Shown here: positions 33,005 through 43,464 of the stretch, piece by piece
Layout of the letters: the number at the start of each line of letters is the position of its first letter
Position numbering within the stretch: position 1 is the stretch's first letter
NCBI GenBank assembly: GCA_963576725.1
Contig: OY755244.1
Location: forward strand, 79,421,620 to 79,485,619
Source of the DNA: Azorinus chamasolen
Lineage: Eukaryota > Mollusca > Bivalvia > Cardiida > Solecurtidae
Reading direction: 5' to 3'
Length of the DNA stretch: 64,000 nucleotides
The notes under the pieces: generated by a model
What the model saw: only the letters and a program-made list of their open reading frames with translations
What the model was told of the DNA's origin: nothing
The model's database searches: none
Translations under genes and position numbers: made by a program

Positions 33005-33150
33005 CATATATTCCTTATCGCGTTACTCAGAGTAGACCAAGATCAGACAGCTCCTATAGGATCAGGGTCTGCTTTGTTTGCATCTAGAACAATATAGGTC
33101 TGATTCTAGAGTTTCTGCTATGTTATCTATACGCCATTTTTCAAAATTCA
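33005..33150. mobile_element. Family A2 relic
   Basis: AGAGTAGACCAAGATCAGAC..CTATAGGATCAGGGTCTGC, right stem arm partly deleted. Confidence 0.65.
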
Positions 33151-33248
33151 GCTGTTTCGTGTACAGAAGAACGCCCAGGTAAAACCTACCATAAGCCAGC
33201 TGGAAAGCTTCCTCACATGAAAAAAATCCGAATGGTTGACCAAGTGCA

Positions 33249-33430
33249 GAGGTCCAGATAATATGCGTAAATTAAAACATTTTCAAAAATAACTTCTTTA
33301 TTTCTCTACCAAACCCTATGCTGTGATCACTCTTTAGAATCGTCTCGAAGAGACGATTCTAAAGAGTGGTCACAACATAGGGTTTGGTGGGGAAAATGAC
33401 ATTTTTAGTACTTGAGTAATCACCTTTATG
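33249..33430. mobile_element. Family F element, perfect tip
   Basis: GGTCCAGATAATATGCG start; stem CTTTAGAATCGTCTCGAAGA / GACGATTCTAAAGAGTGGTC. Confidence 0.83.
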
Positions 33431-34251
33431 TTTTGCTCTGCCAGTGTCAGGGTAATGTAATGAGTGTAGGTTATTGCGTTCTCTACACAGAATATATCAA
33501 AGAACCAGTTATACCAAAGACAGCTCTGTGTTTAATCGAATCCCCAATCTTGTGCATCAAGTTGGATATAGATAGCAGAACACCAATAACTCGAAACAAG
33601 CAAAAACCCTTGGTTTGTCATGAACGCATGCATACCATACCAGCAAAATCACAGCCATGTAAATTTAACTGGCACTAGATAATCACGTGCACTTTTAACC
33701 CTTATTAAACATCAAAATTTCATCTGCTGTAGTTGTTACTTTCGACATATTCCTGAAAGCTTTATGAGAAACTATATTTGTAAGATTGTCAATGAACATG
33801 AATCCCGACGAGCTACCTCTTGGCGTCTCGTCCACAGGGGCAAGACACCTTTGAGTCAGTTTATGTTTACATAGAAAGAAAGGATCCGACTTCAAAAGAT
33901 CCAAATTACCCACTCCTCTACGTTAAACACTTCGCACTGCAAGAAAAAGCTTTTCCGTAAGCAAGTACATTGTTTTATTCGAGTATGCAAATATTTTCTC
34001 GGTCTAATTAGGGATAAACTGAACATGGCACCAGAAACATGAGAAAAATGGTCAACATTCGTTAGTCGGACACGACCTCGTCCCTGAATGCGAACCGCCG
34101 ACAGCCTTGAAACGATTACTTATACGTCAAACACAGTAAAATTTGGCGTTCATATCAGCAATATATTCAGTGAAAAGAACGTTCTTACTGTGGTCTCATC
34201 TGGTTCTCAGCTGTTTGCAATACCAATCAGATGGTGCACTATAGCAGGAAA
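33431..34251. other. No gene supported
   Basis: An 88-codon frame (33412-33678) begins inside the F element and has no recognisable domain. G-like scraps near 33780-33850 and 34120-34240. Confidence 0.5.
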
Positions 34252-34657
34252 CAGAAGAACTTGTTTTAAGCGGCTATCAAAAAGAGGTCGAATTATTGGC
34301 CTGTCAGGCAGGTGGTAGCTTAATGCATATCAAAAGTAATGCAGAAAGCTCCTATAAGAGCTTTCTGCATTTGTTTGCCCTGCATTAAGCAAACATTACT
34401 GTATTCAATAAATGAATGGCCGCTTAACCCATTCCCGCATATTGATGTCTTTTGACATCTCTGTAAAAGTCACCTTTTGAATCCATTCTGAAAAATAGAA
34501 TATTTGCTCCATAGGAGCAAATGCTCTATTTATCAAAATAGTTTCAAAACGAGACAATTCTAAAAAAATAATCATTTTCTCTAGTAAATGCTCCTTTTTG
34601 GTAGATATTTTCAAAGAGTCTAAAAATAGCCTAAGTGGCTTAAGACAGGTTCTACTG
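34252..34657. mobile_element. Family D1 MITE split by B
   Basis: CAGAAGAACTTGTTTTAAGC; stem AGAAAGCTCCTATAAGAGCT; B sits in the TTAA 14 bp from the right end (TTAAGACAGGTTCTACTG). Confidence 0.82.
34424..34643. mobile_element. Family B MITE nested in D1
   Basis: TTAACCCATTCCCGCATATT to AATAGCCTAAGTGGCTTAA; apex GCTCCATAGGAGC. Confidence 0.83.
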
Positions 34658-34734
34658 TCATTGTATAGCAATTCTCTGTACAAAAACTACAAGTATAAAG
34701 GCGGTTAAAACGTATCACTAAACACAACCTACGA

Positions 34735-34865
34735 CTTGACTGTCATTTGCAAATAGCTTGGGTCCAGATGAGACGCCGAGTTACTCGGCGTCTCATCAGG
34801 ATCAAAGCTGTTTAAGACACTTTCAATAACTGTTCAAAATTTCGATCCTATCGGAAGTAGTCAAA
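34735..34865. mobile_element. Family G element, intact hairpin
   Basis: GGGTCCAGATGAGACGCCGA / CTCGGCGTCTCATCAGGATC, conserved flank (TCGGAAGTAGTCAAA) on the right. Confidence 0.8.
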
Positions 34866-35382
34866 ATGGCACCAGGTACAAATTTGAACACACATTTCTC
34901 AGCGGGTAAAGAGCTAACACGCAATCTTATCGGCGTCACACCTTTCAAACTTAACTGACATGAAGTATGTGTCAGCGATGAAACAACGTGTTGAAAAATA
35001 TTATCATAACTTGTACAGATTTGCAACGGCGAAAGGGTTGTCATGGTTACGGGGTTCATTAAGAATCATAGCGACCTAATTCAGTCAAAGCCCAGTTAAT
35101 CTTGTCTGATCTACTCTACCATCCTGTAATTACGAGAGACCACGCCAAACGGTCGTATCGATTCGACATTTTCGGCAATCATTCAAGCGACAAGTCTATT
35201 GGAAAATCACGGATACAGCACTTAGGCTTCGGCCTGGGATGAATTACGAAGACTTGACATTGCTTGCGCGTGTGTCTTTGTTTACGTCTACTGGGGTCAT
35301 GTATGTAACAGTTCAGCATCACAATGTAACAAACTAGACACGTGGGTACATGTAACAGAACGGGTATACATGAAATTCTTAA
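34866..35382. other. No gene seen
   Basis: No repeat family or domain recognised. Confidence 0.5.
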
Positions 35383-35672
35383 GGAGTATCATCAACATCA
35401 TCATTGTCGTCATCGTCATTATCATCGTTGTCGTCGTCGTAGTCATCGTCATCATCGTCGCCATCATCATCATCATCCATCACCACCATCATCATCATAG
35501 GCATCGTCATCATCGGTGTTGTCATCATCATCATCATCACCAGCATAAACAGCATCATAATCATCATCATCATCGTCATTATTATCATCATCATCCATCT
35601 CCTCCTCGTCGTGGGCGTAATCGTCACGGTCGTCATTATCATCATCGTCGTTGTCGTCATGGTCATCATTGA
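35383..35672. repeat. Impure (ATC)n trinucleotide repeat
   Basis: ATC/GTC mixture about 290 bp long, open in several frames on both strands; not coding. Confidence 0.9.
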
Positions 35673-35843
35673 CAGAAGCAATTAAAAATTACATGTGTTA
35701 TGCTGGACTTTTCCAAAAAGACTCTTTCTGTCACATATGTGTACAATTTGTTAAAGTGGCATTACAAGAGATCGCGTATACCATGCTTCATTCGCATGGA
35801 GCGCCCACAGCGCTTATACGAGGGTATATCTTAGAATACTTAT

Positions 35844-35997
35844 GCAGTAGAACCCCTCTAATACGACCACTTAATGAATAAACATGGGTGTTTTTATAAG
35901 CAGGTGGTTGCTTAATGCAGGACAAAAGTAATGCAGAAAGCTCTGCATTACTTTTATCCTGCATTAAGCTACCACCTGCAATAGCGGGATCTTACTG
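35844..35997. mobile_element. Family D2 MITE, shortened
   Basis: CAGTAGAACCCCTCTAATAC; tip reduced to GCAGAAAGCTCTGC; right end GGATCTTACTG|TA. Confidence 0.83.
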
Positions 35998-36087
35998 TAT
36001 AGCAGTTGCTTCACAAAGAGTCGATTTCTGCCATAGAAACGTCAAACGCTATCTTACTGATCACGACCTTACCAGCCCTTGACTAGC

Positions 36088-36260
36088 CTGGATCCAGATC
36101 AGATGCTGAGAAACGTGATGTCTGGTCAGAATAAAGGTTCTTTCAAACCGGTCAATAACGTCTCAAAAGATCGAATATATGTTAACCCTTTGCCAAAACC
36201 TTTGACCCAGATGAGACGTCGTGTAACTCGATGTCTCATCAGTATCCAATCCGTTTGTCA
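36088..36260. mobile_element. Two family G relics
   Basis: TGGATCCAGATCAGATGCTG (36088) and GACCCAGATGAGACGTCGTG / TGTCTCATCAGTATCCAATC (36196). Confidence 0.6.
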
Positions 36261-36263
36261 CTC

Positions 36264-36499
36264 AAATTTAAACGTGTTTTCACGCATTTGCAAATAGAGT
36301 AGACCCAGATCAGACGGCTCCTGTAGGAGCCGTCTGATCAGGGTCTGCTCTGTTTGCTAGTGGAATTTGAAAGATATGCTTCTTTACTTTTTAAAATGGC
36401 TAAAATGTTCCGCCTTCTATATTTCATTATACTGTACCTATTTTGTCCATGAATATTCAGTAGGTATTGAAATTTGTAATAAACATAGAACAGGGTTAA
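36264..36499. mobile_element. Family A1 MITE, left end cut
   Basis: AAATTTAAACGTGTTTTCAC to CATAGAACAGGGTTAA; apex GGCTCCTGTAGGAGCC. Confidence 0.87.
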
Positions 36500-36584
36500 C
36501 AGTTTCCCAAACGCTTTTACAAATTAGAAGTAAGTAAACATGTAACAGATCTGAGTTTTGGCAGATTTTTTTTTCAGCACGATA

Positions 36585-36650
36585 TGGATCCAGATGAGAC
36601 GCCGAATAACTCGACGTCTTTTCAGGATCCAATAAGTTTGTCACCCAGAT
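36585..36650. mobile_element. Family G hairpin
   Basis: GGATCCAGATGAGACGCCGA / CTCGACGTCTTTTCAGGATC. Confidence 0.7.
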
Positions 36651-36668
36651 AACCACGCCCCAAATGCA

Positions 36669-37074
36669 TTAACTCATTCCCTCCTATTGACGCGTTTTTA
36701 CGTCTTTGTAAAAGTCATGTTTTGAAACCATTGTGATCAACAGAGCATTTGCTACATAGTACGGTAGAACCTCTCTATAACGACCACTAAATTGTGTTCA
36801 TTAGTTGGCATTTAGAGCAGGTGGCTGCTAAAAGCAAGGTGAAAGTTTTACTTTCACCTTGCTTTAAGCAGCCATCCGCCTTTAACACAAAATACTTGAT
36901 GTAATTTAGTGGCCGTTAAAGAGAGGTTTTACTGTAGCAAATGCTCTATTTATCACATTGGTTTAAAAAGTATACATTTTTTTTTAAAACAAAAAAACAT
37001 TTTTCTTAGTACATGTACATGTATATTGATTCAGATGTTGTTTCTAAAAACCTAGTCTAGGAGATAATGGGTTA
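36669..37074. mobile_element. Family B MITE split by C at its apex
   Basis: TTAACTCATTCCCTCC to GAGATAATGGGTTAA; GAGCATTTGCTACATAGTA | C | TAGCAAATGCTC. Confidence 0.85.
36762..36934. mobile_element. Family C MITE nested in the B apex
   Basis: CGGTAGAACCTCTCTATAAC to GAGAGGTTTTACTG; its own tip is shortened to GTGAAAGTTTTACTTTCAC. Confidence 0.87.
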
Positions 37075-37081
37075 AACCCTT

Positions 37082-37274
37082 ACTGTAAATTTCCTCTAAA
37101 TCGGAGTGAATGTAGATATTTTTAGAAAGGTGACATCTTAATGCAGGCTGAACGTCACGCTGAAAGCTCACAGAAGAAAATTCTGCGTGACTTTCACCCT
37201 GCATTAAGTTATCAATTGTCATATAGCCCGGAACTGGTACTTATTTGAACTTCCGGTTTAGGCGAGTTTTACTG
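37082..37274. mobile_element. Family D2 MITE
   Basis: CTGTAAATTTCCTCTAAATC to TTAGGCGAGTTTTACTG|TA, next to the B end. Confidence 0.8.
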
Positions 37275-37299
37275 TAAACCTTATGGTCTACTACTACCA

Positions 37300-37625
37300 G
37301 GTGAACTTTCTATATTACTTACACCCTGTGTTAACACCTTTCCCTCATATTGACGCCTTTTGACGCCTCTGCAAAAGTCACCTGTTGAAACCATTGAGAC
37401 GAATAGACCATTTGCTCCTGTAGGAGCAAAATTTAATTATCTGTTTATTAAAATGGTTTTAAACTACAAAACTCTAAAAGTTTCCTTTTCTCTAGTTAAT
37501 GTTCCTTTTCGGTAGATTCAAAGATGCTGGATCTAAAAATAGCATATGAGGGAATATGATAAGCTGTCACCTGTCTGAAAGATTGATACTAATTTAAAAG
37601 CCCGGTTTAGAGGGGTTTTCATGTA
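37300..37625. mobile_element. Family D2 relic split by B
   Basis: AGGTGAACTTTC..ACACCCTGTG before and AAGCTGTCACCTGTCTG..GTTTAGAGGGGTTTTCATG after the insert. Confidence 0.65.
37331..37562. mobile_element. Family B MITE nested in D2
   Basis: TTAACACCTTTCCCTCATAT to ATGAGGGAATATGATAA; apex TTGCTCCTGTAGGAGCAA. Confidence 0.85.
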
Positions 37626-37699
37626 CAATGATACTATAGTCGACCTGTCCACAGAACATGATTGTGCTCCACGTTACGTTGGTCACAAGACGCAATGGT

Positions 37700-37850
37700 T
37701 TTCTGTAAAAAACACAACTTACGCACACAAGCAAGAACGCAAACACACCAACACTTACGCACGCACACACGCACACGCCCAAACATACATCTCCCCTCCC
37801 CCACCCCACACACCACACACACACCACACACATACATACACATATTTCTC
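37700..37850. repeat. CA-rich microsatellite
   Basis: (CACACG)/(CACA)n tract; explains the His/Thr and Cys/Val open frames. Confidence 0.85.
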
Positions 37851-38099
37851 TCAGGAATTTAAGCATCATCTAAAAGATCAATCACGCTCCGATAACAGGA
37901 AAATCTCAGACTGTATCCAATACATGTTCTGAGTACACACCTAGACATTGGTGTCGTAAATGAATGTATTCTCTCAAACGACCCAAAACCCCAATCGATA
38001 TTGGTCCAGGATTGTTTTATGCTGAATAAACAAGTGATTTCAGCCCAGTTCAGCCCTTGAAGGACACGTAATTAGCTTATAACGTTTCGCTGCCAATGT

Positions 38100-38185
38100 T
38101 GCATCTGTTGCAAACAGTTTGGATCCAGATGAGACGCCGAGTAACTCGGCGTCTCATCAGGATCCAAACTGTTTGTTACTGTCGT
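38100..38185. mobile_element. Family G hairpin, near-perfect
   Basis: GCAAACAGTTTGGATCCAGA / CAGGATCCAAACTGTTTG; only the W position mispairs. A second left arm lies at 38372-38408. Confidence 0.83.
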
Positions 38186-38449
38186 TATGATTAAGTATTC
38201 TATTTATTTTAAGAAAATGGGAGAGAAAGGTAAATGAATATTGAATAATGGGAGAAAGTAAATGAATATTGAAGGACAACTAATTAGCATTTAACATACT
38301 TTTTGCTATCTGCTCAAACAGTCACACAATTAACCAAGCGCATAATTATGGTGGGCGAAACTTGTAATAACATTTGCAAACAGTTTGGATCCAGATGAGA
38401 CGCAGAGTCGCCTATACACGTGTTTTCGAAAATTGAAAGCTTATAATTA

Positions 38450-38699
38450 TTAACCCTTCGCCTGCTGAATATTAAAATACATTTCTCCTTCTTTACCCAA
38501 GCCCTGTTGTATAATTACATATATCTTCACTGTGTACAAGTATTTCGCTGTGAATTCACTGCTGTGGAGTGCACTGGTTGCACAATCAACTTGTAAATAG
38601 TGCAGACCCTGATGAGACAGCTCATGCAGGAGCTGTCTCATCTGGGTCTTCACTATTTACAGGTAGGTATATTGACGTGAATAGCAAGCGAAGGGTTAA
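38450..38699. mobile_element. Family E MITE, complete
   Basis: 250 bp, TTAACCCTTCGCCTGCTG to AGCAAGCGAAGGGTTAA; apex CAGCTCATGCAGGAGCTG. Confidence 0.9.
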
Positions 38700-38895
38700 T
38701 AACAGCGGGTCCAATAGTTACATTATGCTGCGATCTATTGGAAGCTACAGTAAACACAAAAGAAGCATAACTCCAGGTCTTTAAGGCAGGTAAAAGCTTA
38801 ATGCAGGACGAAATGTATGCAGAAAGCTCCCATGACAGCTTTTTACATAACTTTCGTTCTGCACAAGAAACTTCGTGCGTTTAAAGATTCCTAAA

Positions 38896-39312
38896 TTAAC
38901 CCCTTGCTCCATGAATAATCATGTAAGATTTATGCCATCAAGAATATTAAATAGAATAATTGTTATAATACCACATGGACACAGGAATTTTAGGGCATGG
39001 CAGAAACTGTAGACTCATTTCTATATTATACCATAAACAAACAGAGCAGGTCCTGGGTCCATGCTTATAAAACTTTTTAGTTGAGTCTGATTTCGTTCTC
39101 AAGCTTTTGATTGGTCAGATTTGAGTTCTCAAGCTTTCGATTGGTCAGAGTTGAGCCAAAGGCTCAAATCTGACCAATCGAAAGCTTGAGAACTCAAATC
39201 TGACCAATCAAAAGTTTTATAAGCATGGACCCAGATCAGACGGCTGTAACAGGAGCCGTCTGATCTGGGTCTACTCTGGTTGCAAAGGCGTTTATATTAA
39301 GGAAATGATTAA
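38896..39312. mobile_element. Family A2 MITE split by H
   Basis: TTAACCCCTTGCTCCATGAA to AAGGAAATGATTAA; H entered the left stem arm after GCAGGTCCTG. Confidence 0.83.
39056..39231. mobile_element. Family H element nested in A2
   Basis: GGTCCATGCTTATAAAACTT / AAGTTTTATAAGCATGGACC... with the inner arm (TTGATTGGTCAGA) doubled. Confidence 0.83.
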
Positions 39313-39589
39313 GACAGGTGACGGTTAATGATGGCTGAAAGTCGTGTTGAAAGCTCCAAACGTAACTTTCTGCATGACTTCCACTTTGAATTAAGCAACC
39401 ATCTGCTTAAATAGATTTTTTTCTTTTACAAATTACTAAAAATCTGATTTAGAGACATTTTAATGCCCAATTTAGTTGCACCGAGTCTTTGCAAATTACA
39501 AAAAACCCAAATACATACATTTTCCATGAATATTCAGGGAAATATACAATGCATTAAGACAAGTGTAACATTACAAACATGCAAATTCT

Positions 39590-39645
39590 AATAAGAGGGT
39601 TCCTCTAGGAGCCCTCTCATTGGGGTCTACACTGCTTGCAAAGGA
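39590..39645. mobile_element. Decayed family A hairpin
   Basis: GAGGGTTCCTCTAGGAGCCC + TCTCATTGGGGTCTACACTG; outer ends not recognisable. Confidence 0.55.
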
Positions 39646-39714
39646 CATTTATAAGTGACTCGTTTTCCAAAATGAATGTATTAAGATACACGACAGATAC
39701 ATATACCTATATAT

Positions 39715-40065
39715 AGTAGAAACTGTTTAAGCGGCCTTTCGTTTGTTGAACATATGAGTCTTAAAAAGCAGGTGGCTGCCTAATACATGGCGTTAAGCTA
39801 CTACCTGCCTTGCAGACCCATAATTATACCTCTTTTCGATGGCCGCTTAACCCTTTTTATATTCTATATGTTTACAGAAATATGGAAGGTGAAACATTGT
39901 AGCCATATTAGACATTAAAGAAATGGATTTATCAAATTCCATTATCAAACAGAGCAGACCCATATCAGACGGCTCCTATAGTTGCCGTCTGATCTGGGTC
40001 TACTCTGTTTGCAAATGCGTGAAAATGCGCTTATATGAAGGAACGGGTTAAGACAGGTTCTACTG
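39715..40065. mobile_element. Family D1 MITE split by A1
   Basis: TAGTAGAAACTGTTTAAGCG; the hairpin has collapsed to TACATGGCGTTAAGC; A1 in the TTAA 14 bp from the right end. Confidence 0.82.
39847..40051. mobile_element. Family A1 MITE nested in D1
   Basis: TTAACCCTTTTTATATTC to GAAGGAACGGGTTAA; apex GGCTCCTATAGTTGCC. Confidence 0.87.
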
Positions 40066-40747
40066 TAGTCGTTATATACCGTTTGAATGTGTCAGTTTGT
40101 GGTAATTCTTACTAACAAGCTCTTTACCTGATGAAACAATAACACATCATGAACGCATGAACATAGTTTGTCCAAGGCAGAAACTAGAAACGGTTCTATT
40201 ATTATTATTCTATAAGCAGGCAATGAAGCTAATACACGACCAATCTGATCTGGGTCTACTCTGTTTGCAAAAGACATGAAAACGTCTATATCAGATAAAG
40301 AGTTACCTAACTGTCTTCTTATGTCCGTTAAAAGGGAGTTATGTAATGTTAATGATTTATTTAGTAAAACACCAATGAATCGATATTTGGCATGTAATGG
40401 AGCGATATTGATCTTCATTTATTATTCACATTTTGTAGAAAATCAAATAACTGCATTCCTGCTCGCTGTAATGAAGGAGTCACTAGTAAGAAGTGCCTGT
40501 CCTAGTGGAACGTTGAGACACGCTTCGATTATAGCGCTCATTTGGCAGAAAAAGTCCAAATGCTGTACACATTGATGGGCTGGTTGAATGTTCACTAAAC
40601 AAGAACTTTTTTTTGCCTGTGAATCGAACACAGTCTACAATGCTTAAAAGAAATCTGCTGTTAGTGTGCAAAGTATACTAATTTTGACATAAATTACTGA
40701 TTTCCTCGACACAATATCGAGATCTAGGTGAAACGCAATCGTACTTA
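40066..40747. other. No gene supported
   Basis: Frames of up to 108 codons overlap on opposite strands with no domain. An A stem scrap (TCTGATCTGGGTCTACTCTG) lies at 40244-40265. Confidence 0.5.
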
Positions 40748-40893
40748 CAGTAGATCCCCTCTAAAGCGACCACCAAGACGACCAACAATTCTGGGTCTTA
40801 AATACATGTGGTAGCTTAACGCAGGATAAATTGTATGCAGAAAGCTCCCGTATTAAGCTATCGCTTGCTTTAACAGACAGGTATGTTTTACTG
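40748..40893. mobile_element. Family D2 MITE, shortened
   Basis: CAGTAGATCCCCTCTAAAGC to GGTATGTTTTACTG|TA. A further D2 scrap lies at about 40962-41070. Confidence 0.78.
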
Positions 40894-41079
40894 TACACTT
40901 TCATAAGGGTCTAGAATAGTGAAGTCTCCTTCAGTTTTCAGAATCAACTTGTTTTCATATACAGTAAACCCATTCTACACCAAACATTATTGAAACATTT
41001 AAATGACTTCCGTAGCTTTCAGTATGGTGTTCACCCTGCATTAAGCTGCCAACTGTCATATAGACCGGCGTTGATGCTA

Positions 41080-41281
41080 TAGTAATATCTCTCTATAACG
41101 GCCACTAAATTACATCAAGTATTTGTGTAAAAGGCAGGTGGTTGCTAAAGCAAGGTGAAAGTAAAACAGAACGCTCCTATAGGAGCGTTCTGTTTTACTT
41201 TCACTTTGCTTTAAGCAGCCACCTGCCCTAAATACCAATTAATTAACACGATTTAGTGGCCGTTATAGAGAGGTTTTACTG
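41080..41281. mobile_element. Family C MITE
   Basis: TAGTAATATCTCTCTATAAC to GAGAGGTTTTACTG|TA; perfect apex. Confidence 0.88.
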
Positions 41282-41286
41282 TATTT

Positions 41287-41720
41287 TGAAATCCCGGTTC
41301 AAATGTGGTTTAACCATTTCCCTGTTGAATATTCATGTAAGAAATAATGCCGTCATGAATATTAATGAGATTATTTTTCATGATGGCATATGAACACATG
41401 ATATTTCGCCTCAGGCAGAAGCTATAGAATCACATCTATATTACACCATAAGCAAACTGAGAAGACCCTGATAGAAGCCGTCTGATCTGGGTCTACTCTG
41501 TTTGCAGATGCGTCAAAATGCGCTTACATAAGGGAAAGGGTTAAAACGGACGTTAGATCAACATTGATTTCAGTCTTTGGCGGCTTAATACAGGATGAGA
41601 GTCACGCAAAAAGCTCCCATCGGAGCCTTTTGCATGACTTTTACCCTGCATTAAGCAGTCACCTGTCTCAAAAGACCTTATTTGTTCTTTATTAAATTCC
41701 AGTTTAGAGAGGGTTTATTG
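41287..41720. mobile_element. Family D2 MITE split by A2
   Basis: GAAATCCCGGTTCAAATG left of the insert; GGCGGCTTAATACAGGATGA ... TTTAGAGAGGGTTTATTG right of it. Confidence 0.65.
41310..41544. mobile_element. Family A2 MITE
   Basis: TTAACCATTTCCCTGTTG to AAGGGAAAGGGTTAA; left stem arm shortened at the tip. Confidence 0.85.
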
Positions 41721-41722
41721 TA

Positions 41723-41926
41723 CAGTAAAACCTCTCTATAACGACCACTAAATTACATCAAGTAGTTTATGTTAAAGGCATGTGGATGCTAAAAGCAAGG
41801 TGAAAGTAAAACAGAACGCTCCTACAGGAGCGTTCTGTTTTGCTTTCACATAGCTTTAAGCAACCACCTGCCCAAAATACCAACTAATTAACACAATTTA
41901 GTGGTCGTTGTAGAGAGGTTTTACTG
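41723..41926. mobile_element. Family C MITE abutting D2
   Basis: Shares its left TA (41721-41722) with the D2 end; right GAGAGGTTTTACTG|TA. Confidence 0.9.
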
Positions 41927-42172
41927 TATTTCTGACAAGGTGTCGCATCTGGATTCAAACTAGTTTCAAAGGTAATTGTTAATGTTGTCAATAGAATGTT
42001 TCTGTATTAGATGTTTACTTTGATATTCCAACTGATCCGTTGTGGCTTGCCTAACTGCAGTGATAATACAATAAAATCTCTAATCAAGGCATGCATCTGT
42101 GGTCTGAAACAGCTGACTCCAACAGGGGACTATATGCCTACTACATTGATTCCATGTCTAAATGTATCCTTC

Positions 42173-42336
42173 TTAACCCATTCCCTCATATTAACGACTT
42201 TTGACGACTCTCTATTTATCACAATGGTTTCAAACTACAAAATTCTAAAAGTTTCCTTTTCTCCAGTTAATGCTCCATTTCGGTAGATTTATTCAAAGAG
42301 GTTGTATCTAAAATAGCCTATGAGGTAATGGGTTAA
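42173..42336. mobile_element. Family B MITE, left stem arm deleted
   Basis: TTAACCCATTCCCTCATATT, then CTCTATTTATCACAATGG directly; right end TGAGGTAATGGGTTAA. Confidence 0.84.
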
Positions 42337-42360
42337 GTTGATTTGTCAGGATTTAATATA

Positions 42361-42566
42361 CAGTAGAACCTGTCCTATGTGGCCAATCATTTATTGAACA
42401 CAAGAGCGTTAACAAGGCATGTGGTAATTTAATGCGGGGCAAAGGTAATACAGAAAACACCTAAAGGAACTTTCTGCATAACTTTTGACCTGCATTAAAC
42501 TACCAGCTGCTTTACAGACCCATAATTAGACCTCTTTTTGGTGACCGCTTAAAACAAGTTATACTG
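42361..42566. mobile_element. Family D1 MITE
   Basis: TA|CAGTAGAACCTGTCCTATG to CAAGTTATACTG. Its TTAA near the right end (CGCTTAAAACAAG) is unoccupied. Confidence 0.85.
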
Positions 42567-42579
42567 AATTAGAATACAC

Positions 42580-42768
42580 AAAAACAAAACCTCTAAAGCG
42601 ACCATATTATGAATTAATGCAGATGGATGCTTAATGCATGACGAAAGTAATGCAGAAAGCTCCTATTGGAGCTTTCTGCATAACTTTAGTCATGTATTAA
42701 GCTGCCACCTGTCAGATTTAGCAATAATTAGAACTATTTTCGGTGGTCGCTTTAGAAGAGTTTTACTG
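42580..42768. mobile_element. Family D2 MITE
   Basis: ACAAAACCTCTAAAGCGACC to AGAAGAGTTTTACTG|TA; apex AAGCTCCTATTGGAGCTT. Confidence 0.82.
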
Positions 42769-42986
42769 TACTAGTAAGAAGCTGGTCTATAAATCGATGG
42801 GAGAATTTTCTGATGCATATTTACATTCAGTTCAGTATTTCAATAAATTTTATAAAATTTTAGCTTTGCAAGCTAATAAAATGTTAGCTGGATGGTTATG
42901 TGCACAGGTATTCAAATCTGATCAGAATAAAGTCAGTATTAAATGCGAATGTTCTCTTCGTATGAAAGACCTGTAATGTATTTATC

Positions 42987-43214
42987 TTAACCCATTACCT
43001 CATAGGCTATTTTAGATACAACCTCTTTGAATAAATCTACCGAAAAGGAGCAATAACTAGAGAAAAGGAAAATTTTAGAATTTTGTAATTTGAAACCATT
43101 GTGATAAATAGAGCATTTGCTCCTATAGGAGCAAATGCTCTATTTATCACAATGGTTTCACAAAGTGGCTTTTACAGAGCCGTTAAAAGCCGTCAATATG
43201 AGGGAATGGGTTAA
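42987..43214. mobile_element. Family B MITE, complete, perfect stem
   Basis: TTAACCCATTACCTCATAGG to GAGGGAATGGGTTAA; AAACCATTGTGATAAATAGA + GCATTTGCTCCTATAGGAGC pairs without a mismatch. Confidence 0.92.
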
Positions 43215-43221
43215 TAACAGG

Positions 43222-43402
43222 GCAACAGATAAAGGTGCAGACTCAGATACTAAAATCGTCATTTCTCCACAAAACCCTTTGTTGCGACCACTCTTTAGAA
43301 TCGTCTCTTCGAGACGATTCTAAAGAGTGGACATTACATAGGGTTTGGTGGAGAAATAAAGGAGTTATCCTGGGAAATGTTTAACTTACGGACCTCTGTA
43401 AT
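43222..43402. mobile_element. Family F element
   Basis: GCAACAGATAAAGGTGCAGA ... GAATCGTCTCTTCGAGACG ... GGTTTGGTGGAGAAATAAAG. Confidence 0.8.
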
Positions 43403-43464
43403 AAGATTACAAAATTTGCCCTACCATGTCGACCTAAATAATCAGAATACCAAGAATTCTACAA

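Larger units (their letters stand above)
38776..39465. mobile_element. Family D2 relics flanking a nested A2/H
   Basis: TTAAGGCAGGTAAAAGCTTA..to 38895, then GACAGGTGACGGTTAATG from 39313; both lack clean CAGT ends. Confidence 0.55.

Noticed and set aside
35370..35681. 100-codon open frames on both strands (His-rich and Met/Asp-rich)
   Set aside because: Both come from one impure (ATC)n repeat, which is open in several frames; no coding evidence.
37594..37932. Cys/Val-rich and His/Thr-rich open frames
   Set aside because: Products of the CA-rich microsatellite read on either strand.
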